DNA from: Leishmania martiniquensis
Taxonomy: Eukaryota; Euglenozoa; Kinetoplastea; Trypanosomatida; Trypanosomatidae
NCBI RefSeq assembly: GCF_017916325.1
Contig: NC_090155.1
Location: 692,501 to 732,099 of the forward strand
Direction: 5' to 3'
Length of the DNA: 39,599 nucleotides
Shown here piece after piece: positions 27,708-37,900 of this stretch. Positions within the stretch are counted from its first letter, which is position 1. Every line of letters starts with the position of its first letter. Both the position numbers and the translations under genes were made by a program. Below the pieces are notes generated by a model, which saw nothing but the letters and a program-made list of their open reading frames with translations, ran no database searches and was not told the origin of the DNA.

Positions 27708-29139
27708 GCCGCTTGAACGCTGACCGGTATTCTATTCATTGATAATCAGTGGAGCATGGCTAAGGATTTTCAAAATAGAGCAGTGGAGAAGATGAAGATG
27801 TGGGAATAAGAAGTTTCATGTACAGCGAGAAGTGATTTAGTTTAGCTCGCCAAATCGGTTCTGATACAGCAACAGACCGAGCAGGTGGCCATACATGTTC
27901 AGCCTCAGTGCCCCTGCATCATTCTAACAGAGCAGCAAGACAATCCTTTCCTCCACTCCTCATTAGCCATATGTATCACTCAGTTGAGCAAGAAAGCAAA
28001 GAGCTGAAGCCCATAGCAAGACCCTTCGCTCTATCACATCACAGAGAGAATCTATGAATGCCTCGGTAGAGCGGCTACCACCTCCATCCCTCAGCTTTCA
28101 GTCCTCCCACGCTTCAACAAGCTCCCCTCGAGCTCGAGAAAGCTCTTGGTCACGTACGTTGTTCCACGAACTGGGCATTCAAGCCCCTTTAGTTGAGCCC
28201 ATTGCAATTCACTAGGGTAGACTTGTATTCCCCTGCCTACACTTGCTGCAAGCCCCTTCACCAGAAACGCATTCCGAAGATAAAAAACCCATGCAGCTTT
28301 GTGAACCTCTCCAGAGGCCAACGAAACTTCTGTTCGAGCCCTGGTGGAGACAACGGCTGCCATCCCGCACCGTAAAGCCAACAAAGCCCTCAAGCTATAA
28401 GCAAATTGTCGACTTCACCCGTTATGTGCATCATAACCTGTAGTAGACCATTGCCTGAACGAATCTGTTTTTTTTTTTTGCACCCATTAAGAGCCAATGT
28501 GCGAAAACTTGTGAAATGATGTGTCAGATACCGTCAAGAACTCGATCTTCTGCATTCTGGCAAACGTACCGCCGTAGCAGGCAGGTGCAGCAGGGATTAG
28601 AGCTACACCCCACTTTCCATGCGTGATTCGACCATCAGTCATAGGGTGAACTTTTCAGTAGACCCGTACATTTCGAAAACGTTCCGATAACCACTTTCGT
28701 CTCACTATGCAACATTCACAGTTTTAGAAGGAGCGGTGGGGCTGATGCATGCAGCACCCAAAGACATTGCTGCAGAGACAAAAAGCATACGCGTGCCAGC
28801 GAAAACGACAAAAACACCAGCTTTTCCAAAAAATAGAAAAACTCCTCCCTTTAGTAGCCATGCTCCCATGCGCTTTTTCCGTGGAGCTCTTCTCAAGCAT
28901 ACATACGCCTCATGTGTGATGATAGGAATAGCCAGCACCCTGTTCAACATCCCAAGATAGATTGAAGCCAGCCAATTTATCTATTGGCGAGGACTTGCAA
29001 AGTGCTGCAATTAGCCAACTATTGCTGCTCGCAGCAGCCCAAAGAGGAACCCGAAAGACGGATGAACCAAAGGCCTATAAAAAGCCTCACCCTCCTACAC
29101 ACAAAAAAAATGACGCAACTCACTTCTAGTTTTTTTTCT
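27708..29139. other. AT-richer spacer between CHORD and WDR7-like genes
   Basis: No firm gene. A minus frame of 100 codons at 28393-28091 has fairly protein-like composition (WVFYLRNAFLVKGLAASV) and one of 81 codons sits at 28950-28705, but neither shows a recognisable motif and they may be relics or chance. A T homopolymer lies at 28468-28480. Base composition is more AT-rich than the gene cluster to the left. Confidence 0.4.
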
Positions 29140-30030
29140 TCACAACCGGTGGGCTCCCTCGCAGCACCCAGGTACCTTCACAAACTCATCAAACTCCAGA
29201 CACTTCTTCTCCGGACAGCACTTCCAGTACTTGTACGTGTCCCAGAACACAGGCCCGTCTTTATGATATCGACATGACGAGCTCGTATTCTCTTCGACAA
29301 CAAACTCCTTTCCGCAGCCGTAATTTCGACAACACGCTTTCCCATTCACGACTTCCTGCGGTTCCGCCTGCGTAAAGGCGGCTCCCTCGAATTCTCTAGG
29401 CCCAGCAGTCCGTTTCCCGTTCTGAATGGCAGAAAGTGAGACGCTCGCTTGTGCTGCTTGAGAGGCAGTCAGAGGTATGTTGTGCACTTCCTCTTTCGAA
29501 AATACGAAAGGCTTATTTACCGTACTATGGCGCCCCACACAGCAGCTTGGAATGTTCTCGAAGCCCTCCCAGTCAAACGCTTTTCTGCCGCTGCAGCATC
29601 CCCAATACTTCTCCAAGTCATGAAAAACAGGACCTTTCGTGTGATGATGGCATGAATTATCTGTATTTTCTTCCTCCTTGTAGTACTGGCCGCAGCCAAA
29701 GTTTGTGCAGCGCAGTTCGCCCTCGTTTGCTTCCTCAGCTTTTATGGCTACCTTGTGCAGGATGTAGATGTCGTTGTAATCGGAAATGCAGTTCGCCAGG
29801 GGGTCTTGCAGCTTGAGGCAGACGCCGCTGCACTTCATGGTGACGTCCTCGGCAGCCACATCGATCTCACGCTTCGCGCGAAGTGTTTTCAAGAAAAAAC
29901 TAAGCAGTCGCTCGCACGGCCCTTGTAGCCAGGAGGCCGGTATATCGATCTTCACCTTGAAGGGCTCCGCCACGTTGTTGACGAGATCACCCTTCAAATT
30001 CCTTCCGTCGTAAATACAGTATACTTTCAT
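29140..30030 (-). CDS. Two-CHORD-domain protein (RAR1/CHP1 family)
   Basis: A 296-residue protein with two zinc-binding CHORD modules, at about 108-168 (CTNFGCGQYYKEEEN, CHHHTKGPVFHDLEKYWGCC, PSCCVGRH) and 234-294 (CRNYGCGKEFVVEEN, CRYHKDGPVFWDTYKYWKCC, PGCCEGAH). All eight zinc ligands appear to be present in each module. CHORD proteins are HSP90 co-chaperone-type factors; animal versions add a CS domain and plant RAR1 has only the two CHORDs. Here there is no C-terminal CS domain. Residues 1-105 instead form a separate N-terminal domain, with strands such as MKVYCIYDGR and the hydrophobic DIYILHKVAI, of unknown type (perhaps ubiquitin-like). It is the first gene of the leftward unit, so it borders the strand-switch region. 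Confidence 0.92.
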   Translation of the reverse strand: MKVYCIYDGRNLKGDLVNNVAEPFKVKIDIPASWLQGPCERLLSFFLKTLRAKREIDVAAEDVTMKCSGVCLKLQDPLANCISDYNDIYILHKVAIKAEEANEGELRCTNFGCGQYYKEEENTDNSCHHHTKGPVFHDLEKYWGCCSGRKAFDWEGFENIPSCCVGRHSTVNKPFVFSKEEVHNIPLTASQAAQASVSLSAIQNGKRTAGPREFEGAAFTQAEPQEVVNGKACCRNYGCGKEFVVEENTSSSCRYHKDGPVFWDTYKYWKCCPEKKCLEFDEFVKVPGCCEGAHRL

Positions 30031-32866
30031 CCTCGAGGGATGCCATCAGGTGCGAAGGCAACTTTGAACAGTATTGGCGAGAAGCGATTGCGGTGCCGCT
30101 CCCTCTGCTCAACAAGATGCTAACAGAGCCTCAGAAGAAAAAGGTTGTAAAGACGGGATTTGATACCGACCAGCAGCAACTGCCGTTTTCTAACATTTCA
30201 CATGGAGAGAGGCTCTTTCAGAGGCCTAGAGCAGGGCCGCCGCCGCACTGGCGGCCGGGGTCTAACTCATAACACACCCACGACCCGACTGCCAGCCCAA
30301 CTCTACAAACTCCTCGGAGCACACAATGCAAACACACTCGAGCCCACCGTTCCTAATCGACCTCCGTCTTCAACGCTTGTCTCAAAATGCGACTCGATCC
30401 CCCTTTTCAAAAGTCCTCACCTCACAGACTGCGGGCTGGTACTGGTGTCCGCTCGCAGGTTTCTTTCGACTCTGTTTCAACACCGATGTTCCAGAGGGTT
30501 ATGCCGCATGCTTACATACCCACAACTTCTCGACGGCTAATCACCACAAGAGTAACGAGCTGGTTTCCCTTTAGCACTCCTCAGAGTCAAAATCTCATTT
30601 ACCCTTGTTCAAGAGGTGACTCCAGATAGCATTCAAAGAAAAGCCAAAGCGAAAAAGTCAAAGCGCTGCATTGCGGCCTAACGACGAATCCGCGTGCATC
30701 CCAGACGCATATTATGAATGCTGCTCTGAACTACGCCTCTTTATGGCATGCAGCCCTACAGCCTGCGATTGCCATGGCGAAGAAAGCAGGCCTTCCCCGT
30801 GATGCCCCCCCCCACACAAAACATTGGCATGCGCCTAGTCGGCTTCCCAGCAAAATAGCGGCGCGATCATACGCAATTACCTACTGGTAGAGCCTTCTGG
30901 CATATGCCCAGCCCTACAAGATAGATGCACCATTGAAGAGTATGATACTCAAAGTACGTCCAAAAATACTCCGCACCCAGTCTATGTAACAAGTCTTGAA
31001 ATCCCCCTTCGCATGAGTGTCGACAACACCAAAGAAGCAGTGGCGTCTTTCAGCTATTAGTGCCACTCTTCGTCAGCACGTAACGAGTCCACAAGTGAAA
31101 ATGCGCTCCTCATTGCTGCTGTCCTTTCCCCGCTTTTGTCGCATGCGCAAGAGTTGCTCTTGAGGAGCATACTCAAAGTCTAAGATGAGCTGTTTGACAA
31201 GTGAAGACTCCAAATCATTTTCCGTCACGTGAGCATCTGTTTCCACATTAGTGAGCAAATAGCATCGGTTATTACACCACAGGTTATGCGAGTGCGTCCA
31301 TCACTAGAGGCACTTCAGTGCCATTCAGAGCCGTATCGGCGCCGACTGTTACGCAGTCAATGCTCAGCACAAGGCATCCAAAGATCTACGATATCTTTAT
31401 CGCGTTTACACTGTCACTCTTCAAGCAGTAAGGGCAACTCTGCCGAGCGCTTAATCGCTAGCTTCTCCGCACTGCTCAGTCGAAGGAACTGATCGACTTA
31501 GAAGCTTAGCATGCTAAGCTTTTTTGTCCCGCACAGCTGCCAGGTGGGGAAACAGACCGAAAAACTTACCTGCTTTTGGGTCGCCTTCCGGATAAATGTG
31601 TATACACTCGCAGTTTCCCATGCGTTCTGCAACGCCACAAGCTCTGAGTTCCCTGGCAGGCCCCACAGCAACCGGTAGTGCCGGAGTCCGCACGGCGCAC
31701 ATCGTTGTCGAGCATCATTGCGGTGAATCTCTGCGCTATGTCTCCTTCTTCCACCGCCTTCGAAAGCTCGAAGACAGATCATTCCTTTGCACCTTGGCTT
31801 AGCATCAGCCCATCGCTTCTGCGCAGTGGTACCCCCACAGCCCATGAGTGTGAGCGTGTGTACAGAACTTGAGAATCTGGCGGCCACTTACCCGGTCTCA
31901 AAGTCTACAAAACCTAGCGCAGCATTTTCCCAAGAAACATTGAGGTTCTTACAGTGGTCACACGCCTCGGAAGAGCCGGCTTCATCATCTGCCAGTGTTT
32001 CAAAGAAACCCCTCTGGCTTGAGGTGTTTCATGAATGGCCTCTAATGCCCCTAGGTTTTGTGTAATCGCAGGCGTCGACAGTCTCACAGGAAGTTTAGGC
32101 CTGCATCCAACTCATTTGCACATCAGCCTTCATCTGCTCTCGCTTCCACCTTCGGCGGGCTTCGCCTCTACTGGAAAAGATTGTGGCAGCATAACGTGAA
32201 TATCGCCTCAGTGCCGTTCTCGACACGTGCCATCATCTCTGGACACACGGGATTGGCGGATGCAGCCACCTCGCTACCCCAGGTGTGAGAAAGTGCTGCC
32301 TAACTTTAGCGAGAGTATTATTGACAATGTCACTCGAGCATCGCTCGATCCATCGAGCAAAGCACTAGTACTTGAAGTCGCCTTCCTCTCTGACAGTGGC
32401 ACCCACCCCGAGGCCCTTGGCGCAGTTATGCGGCTAGAACATCGCAATACCACCAAAAAGCCTATCAAACGCGTATGTGATCACGCGCTTTCTCCTTTCG
32501 CTGGGACACAATGAAGCACCTACGCAAAAAAAAAGAAACGTATATACCGACCCCCTTTTCTTACACATGGCCAACTGGGTCCAACGCTATTTTCTCTCTG
32601 TTAGAAAGGGGGAAGGGAGGAGCAGCGTTGCAGCTCGTAAGCGTACACTCAAAAGACAAGTTTACTGTCACCTCCATGTAGCATAAAACACTAATCGAGG
32701 AAGGCATCATAACTTCACTCTAGATGATCCCATACACCTGTGAACACAAGAACGCCCCTCACACGCCTCCCTTTGTGGGTGCTCCAGCACTGGTGACACA
32801 GATGCAGCTGTCCCCAGACCTTTCTATAATCCAGTTAACAGCCTCCTTGTGCTTTCGCTTTGAGAT

Positions 32867-33849
32867 TTGCCCACTGACGTATCGAAGCTGATGGGTCGCA
32901 TCACTTTTGCTCCCTCTCGGCAGTCCTTGTGCGTGTATCTACTGAATTTTGCCGTCTGTATCACTCCGGCCTTACTTTGCTCCTCTTCGAATTATTCCTT
33001 CTCATTACCGTCCCTCTGCTTCCAAATGCCCTTTGCGCGTCTTCCCACTTGCCATTTCAATTCCACTAATGTACACTCCGAAAATGCATCACAGAGCGGC
33101 ACCTACTCAGAGCTGAAAGGGCAAGCTGTAACGTATGCTCGGCTCTCCTTATTTTTCATTGCCTCTCTTTGTGAGTGACGTCACCATTGTTCTCGTCACC
33201 ATCTACAGCTGCAGGGGTACAGAAGCTGCATCTTTCGCAACTGCATCCTCTGCGACGATGTCAACGGCGCCGCTAGCGATTCCAGCTCCGCGTTTCAAAG
33301 TGACCGCTACATTTGCTGCCACTCTCTGGGCTCCTGTACGCTCTGCCAGACTGAATTTCGGCTGGTGCACTACACCGTCGAGTGTAGCCCCACCGCGTCC
33401 GGCTAGTATAAAGTGAGGAGGGCTCTAATGACTGCGCTTGATTGTAAGCGTATGCGCTGCCTGACTGACTGGCGCCTCTATCGCAAGGCTACCTACTACG
33501 CAAGCGACGGTAGCTGCGTCCTGTGCGCCTCGCCTTGCTGCTAACACTTCTATGCAGCGGGCTAGTGTGTTCCATTTGATGCCAATATATATATATATAT
33601 GTCTCAGGTAACGACATCACTACCTATCGCTGCGGCTACTGCATTGCCGACTCCGTCTCGATTGCGTATCTGGCGGCTCCCGCTGTTGTTTCCATGACGC
33701 CAGTTTTACTTGCAACTAGAGTGCCTTCCGCACTCCACTGTGACGCCTGTGTCTCTTTCCCGAGCAGCTGTTGCTTCCCATTTTCATTTGGGGTACAGGT
33801 TGAGCGTCACTACCCACAGCCGCTGAGTGCGACATCGCTGTGTATATGA
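32867..33849 (+). pseudogene. Decayed cysteine-rich (CxxC repeat) protein gene
   Basis: One plus-strand frame stays open from 32867 to 33542 except for stops at 33176-33178 and 33404-33406, and ends at 33540-33542. A second frame continues the same character from 33580 to 33849. The translation is rich in Cys in CxxC or paired spacing: AVCITPALLC, TCHFNSTN, NCILC, YICC, SCTLCQTEFRL, VECSP, DCKRMRC, SCVLCASPCC, then YRCGYC and HCDAC. Pairs of CxxC separated by aromatic/hydrophobic spacers resemble furin-like or growth-factor-receptor-type Cys-rich repeats found in protist surface proteins. Two internal stops and at least one frameshift make it a pseudogene. The original family and start are unknown. 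It lies on the same strand as the glutamate 5-kinase downstream. Confidence 0.4.
33584..33600. repeat. AT dinucleotide microsatellite
   Basis: Unbroken alternating A/T of about 17 bases, within the decayed Cys-rich gene, at the place where its reading frame changes. Slippage here could explain the frame loss. Confidence 0.8.
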
Positions 33850-35731
33850 CTGGCAAATATGGTGAACTCGCTCCGCATACCTCCGGCTCAGATCACAGCC
33901 TGCCCTCCTCCCCTAGGTCGTACCCACGCACACACAGATTCCTTCGTAGCGTGTGTATAACATCCGTTTTGAGCGTTCAACCCAACGGCTTGAGTTCTTA
34001 TCATTCTCCCCTCAATTTCGGCTCTCTCATTCATTGAGTCTTCCACCTGGCAACGACTGTCTAGTATCGCTTCCCACTCATTCGTTTTGCAGTTTCTCTC
34101 TAATGGTTTCATTTGCAGTTGCTTCCCTCTTCATCTCTGCGCCTCTAACCCCTCTGCACTTTCCTCGTCCTCCTCTACCTCTCTCCCACACATCGATCGC
34201 TTCACAAATCTGCTGCTTTCGCACGCGTATTTCTCTGCCGACGAGACCCACACTTCCACCTTTCCGCAACCGCTTCTGAGAGACGTAAGATGCATGGGGA
34301 GCGCCTGCAAAATGACTACGCGCCTCATAAGTTTTCTGTGGAAGCCTTGTGACCCTTCTCCTACAAACTTCGTGTGCTTTTCGAGTGTGCCGTCGAGCTT
34401 TACTGCGCTCGAAAGGCTGAACGCTGAGCTGTTGCACTCTCTTTCCATGTGCTCTCAGCCGTCATTTTCCTTCTCCCTCTTTTCCTCCTCCCACAAATCA
34501 GTCGGAAAGAGAAACAGGAGAGAGCCAATGCGCCCTTTAGATTCTCGCACATGAACTGGGTCGTACACCTCACCCACCACCGAGCGATTCCTTTTTATCT
34601 TTTTTCTGCTACCATTCGCTCCTCTTTCTCTTATTTGTTTGCTTACACACCAGTCTTGGGTCGTTGCACCTGGCGCCTATTAATCTTTCTTGAGTCATTC
34701 TCTTCTATTTCATTTCCTCCCGTCTTCCCTTTTCTCGGCGCTCCTCCTTTCTCGCCCTGTCCTTTCTTTTTTATCTTTATTCTTCGAGGTGGGCTGCTCA
34801 CGCGCACGAGCAGCTTTTACACCTTTTCCACCTTTTCCTCACCCTTCTTTACGCTGCGTCTTGCAAAGCCTTTAAAACCACTGCATGCTGAGTGTGGGCA
34901 TGCTTGGCGCTGGTATTCGGCAATCAGATACGTACCAAGTTTCGCCTCTCCCGCTTACGAGAGCCACTTTCTCGGTACTCACCAGATATGATGGACCAGA
35001 TCAACTTTTTCTTTCCTTTCTCGATAAGTCGAACTATAGTGCACAGACACAAGAGCATAGGAAGTTGCGCAATGTGCACACGACTACCGCGGCCGTGAGG
35101 TTCTTTGCCCATCTCTCATCTTCATATTTGAGAAGAACTTCCGGTTTCTTCGCATGTCTACTCTATTTCATTCTCCTTCTCCTGCATCAATGCCCCCTCA
35201 TTTTTTCTGCATCGATTCATCTTACAGAAAGTACAGCACGTGCATGTATATTGCGCATTCGAGTTAGAGAGAAAACAATATGTGACGCACAGAGCCGAAG
35301 CATTACATCATACACCTCCCATGTGGATGCCAACGATGTGGGGTAGGGGGTAGGGTAAGGTAGGATGTAGCACCTATAGCCACACCGCCGTGGTTTGTTG
35401 CCCTTCTCCAGGAGAGAGGAGGGGGGAGGAGGTATTGAGGAGAGGGAGATGAGAAGTTGAGGGAATGGAGAGAGGCTATGTAACCTCGTCTCTTGGGGCG
35501 CCTGGTCTGAGTCTCTCAAGTGCTAGGTTTCTGCACATCTTCACCACCAGATATACTTTCACTGCTGCCTCCCTACCTGCGTTCGGTTTAGTGAAACGCA
35601 GCCGCAGCGTTCCATGGATGCTTCCTTGTCTACCTCTTCCTCTCTTCCTCCTTTTCTCCACTGCCGCTTGTCTCTTCCTGTGACGCTGTTGCCTGTGTAT
35701 GCGCACGGCCTCATTCTGGGCGCATGCGGGC

Positions 35732-35746
35732 GTGTGTGTGTGTGTG
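35732..35746. repeat. GT dinucleotide microsatellite
   Basis: Unbroken GT run about 180 bases upstream of the glutamate 5-kinase start. No specific role can be inferred. Confidence 0.75.
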
Positions 35747-35812
35747 AGTATGAGTTGGGCGTCACATTTGTTCTCATCGTGGCTCCTACGCTGCTACCAG
35801 ACGCAGTGCGCC

Positions 35813-35833
35813 ACCTTTCTCTCTTCCTACTAG
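35813..35833 (+). promoter_or_regulatory. Predicted spliced-leader acceptor of glutamate 5-kinase
   Basis: A pyrimidine tract (CCTTTCTCTCTTCCT, 35813-35827) is followed by the first AG at 35832-35833. This gives a 5' UTR of about 90 nt before the ATG at 35924, which itself sits in a good initiation context (CACC before ATGG). Inference from sequence only. Confidence 0.5.
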
Positions 35834-35923
35834 CTTGTAGCGCAAGCGGAGAGAGAGTCGCTACTCAAGGGGAACGCAAGCACAAAGAACTGTACATTTT
35901 CCCTACCCCCGCACATCCTCACC

Positions 35924-36715
35924 ATGGCGGAAGTTTTGAAGTCAGTCAGGCGCATCGTGGTGAAGGTCGGCTACTCGATCCTCGTCGAGAACCAGGTGAT
36001 TGCTTCGCACCGCATCGAGGAGCTTTGTGCCTTTCTCGCAGATCTGCAATCTGCTTATGAAGTCATCCTTGTTACCTCCGGCGCAATCGCGGCCGGGTAT
36101 ACGAAAAAGGAGATGGATAAGTCACTTGAGCCGAACAAACAGGCACTCGCGTCGATGGGGCAGCCGCTTCTCATGCACATGTACTACACCGAATTTCAGA
36201 AGCACGGTGTTCTCTGCGCACAAATGCTCCTTGGCGCGCGTGAAATGGCCTCCTGCAAAGGTGCTGTTGCAGATGATAACGCGATCGAGGCGCTTCTCAC
36301 CCACAAGGTGGTTCCCATCATCAACGAGCACGATGCGATCTCTCCAAGAGAGCTCCTTTTTGGCGACAACAACCGCCTATCTGCTCACATTGCGTACCAC
36401 TTCAAGGCAGATCTCCTCGTCATTCTCAGCGACATCGACGGCTACTACACAGCAAATCCCCGCACCTGCGCAGATGCTAAGACGCGCCTCGTCGTCCATG
36501 AAATTAACCCTGACGATCTGGTGGCCGACGCGACCCCGAATAATCGATTCGCAACGGGCGGCATAGTGACAAAGCTGCAGGCTGCTCAGTTCCTTCTTAA
36601 AGGCGGCAAGATGTACCTTTCCAGCGGCTTCCGGCTGGAGAAAGCGCGGGACTTTCTTGGCGGCCACCACCACACCGGCACCCTCTTTTTACCTCCAGCG
36701 CTTACCTCCTCTTGA
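35924..36715 (+). CDS. G5K: Glutamate 5-kinase
   Basis: Catalyses ATP-dependent phosphorylation of L-glutamate to glutamyl 5-phosphate, the first step of proline synthesis. The 263-residue product is an amino-acid-kinase-fold domain with the family motifs in order: VVKVGYSIL near 12-20 (usually GSS, here GYS), LVTSGAIAAG at 49-58, ALASMGQPLLM, the substrate-binding INEHDA at 133-138 (INENDA/T in many), FGDNNRLSA at 146-154, ILSDIDGYYTANP at 167-179 and TGGIVTKLQAA at 211-221. There is no C-terminal PUA domain, in contrast to many bacterial enzymes. A cytosolic location is expected since no targeting signal is visible. It is the only gene of the rightward unit and the last gene before the telomere. 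Confidence 0.95.
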   Translation: MAEVLKSVRRIVVKVGYSILVENQVIASHRIEELCAFLADLQSAYEVILVTSGAIAAGYTKKEMDKSLEPNKQALASMGQPLLMHMYYTEFQKHGVLCAQMLLGAREMASCKGAVADDNAIEALLTHKVVPIINEHDAISPRELLFGDNNRLSAHIAYHFKADLLVILSDIDGYYTANPRTCADAKTRLVVHEINPDDLVADATPNNRFATGGIVTKLQAAQFLLKGGKMYLSSGFRLEKARDFLGGHHHTGTLFLPPALTSS

Positions 36716-37900
36716 AGCGCTTGGGGCACCACGCACGTGTACAGCACTGAAAGAGGAGGTGGTCGCAGGTTAACTCACATCGGGGTGCACCTGCGGCTGA
36801 GAGACATATCACAGGCGTCTCCCAGCTCTCATTTTCTCTTTGTTTGATCGTTTTTCCCTTACTTGACTTTCTCCTCTTTTTGATCCGTTTCCTGCACATA
36901 CACGTATATATATATATATATATATATATTTCTTTTTTGCACCTTCCACAGCTTTTCTGTTGGATGACGGTGAATTCGACTCCGCCCGTGGTGGGATGAA
37001 GAGGGAAAGGGTCATGCGTTCACCATTCACCCACCAAATGAGCAGCAAGCGCGCAGCTACCAACTGCTAAGCATGCCGTTTTCCTAACCTCCATCTTCTC
37101 CCCCTCATCTGATCAACACATCTACCTATTGCGAAGGTGCTTCTCTCCTTTTACTCGCTTCTATGAGAAGTCTAACAAGCATGCGACCTTCGAGAATGAG
37201 TGAAACACCCCCCTAAAAGGTAGCTCATTAGGGCGCGAGAGATGACTGCATCATCCACCCTGTCCGCAGGCCGTGACCGATAGGTCAGCCTCACAGGAGG
37301 GGCTTCAAGCACCTACCTCGACCACAGGCTGCACTGCTGCTTTTGTTTATTTGTGTCTGCAGCTTTGGTTCATACCGAGGTCAAGAGACCTTACCCTGGC
37401 GCATGGAAATCATATATAAGAATTTCGCATCCCCTTCATTCTCGCCACGGATGTGCACACCTGAAGCGCTGCTTTGTTCTCTGTTCAGGGATGAAGTCAC
37501 ATCGGACAGCTCCTGCTCTCACCTCAGTAGGCAGATCAACGATCTGCGCATCCTTGCGCGGGCCATTCGAGAATCGTGACGGCAGCATCTGCTGCCCGCG
37601 CTCGACTGCCGTTGCTCGCGGTCGAAAAAAGATATGCATGTTTTATATGAGCTCCCTGGCTTCCCTTCCGTTTCTTCTCCGCCCTTCTTTCTTGACTGAT
37701 AGGCTGCCACGGGGTCGAGCGTCGAGTAGCTCCTAACATTTTCTCTTCCTGCCAGCAGGCTTCCCTGCCTCCTACTTTACTACACACTACAATAGTACAT
37801 AAAAGCAAGTGCCGTATCTTTTCAATGTTGTCCGCGCGTAAAGCAAGCCCCTCGACCGAAATAGGAATTCAGCAGTGCTTCAGCTGACTCCGTTAGTCTT
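36716..37900. other. 3' flank of glutamate 5-kinase
   Basis: No gene supported. It contains a TA microsatellite at 36905-36929 and pyrimidine-rich plus-strand tracts (36825-36890, 37090-37150). Frames at 37343-37736 (+) show no recognisable motif. Confidence 0.5.
36905..36929. repeat. TA dinucleotide microsatellite
   Basis: Unbroken alternating TA of about 25 bases, roughly 190 bases after the stop codon of glutamate 5-kinase. Confidence 0.85.

Larger units (their letters stand above)
30031..35923. other. Divergent strand-switch region (candidate Pol II initiation region)
   Basis: Genes to the left run leftward and the gene to the right runs rightward, so this 5.9-kb stretch is a divergent strand-switch region. 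In trypanosomatids these are the usual sites of Pol II initiation, marked by acetylated and variant histones rather than by a sequence motif. No intact gene, tRNA or other RNA gene was recognised. The plus strand is strongly pyrimidine-rich from about 34,000 to 35,250. Decayed coding traces occur between 30,160 and 33,850. It contains an AT microsatellite at 33584-33600, a GT run at 35732-35746 and a G-rich telomere-like motif at 35340-35364. Confidence 0.7.

Noticed and set aside
28091..28393. 100-codon minus-strand frame with protein-like composition
   Set aside because: No motif, no clear splice tract upstream, and located in a spacer with other short frames; kept only as a note in the spacer entry.
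34449..34991. 180-codon plus frame rich in Phe, Leu and Ser, resembling a membrane protein
   Set aside because: The hydrophobic character comes from the pyrimidine-rich strand (TTT, CTT, TCT codons). Three overlapping frames show the same bias, so it is compositional.
30031..35923. tRNA or snRNA genes in the strand-switch region
   Set aside because: Looked for because such regions often carry them, but no B-box-like GGTTCGANTCC or cloverleaf was recognised by eye; a covariance-model search would be needed to exclude them fully.
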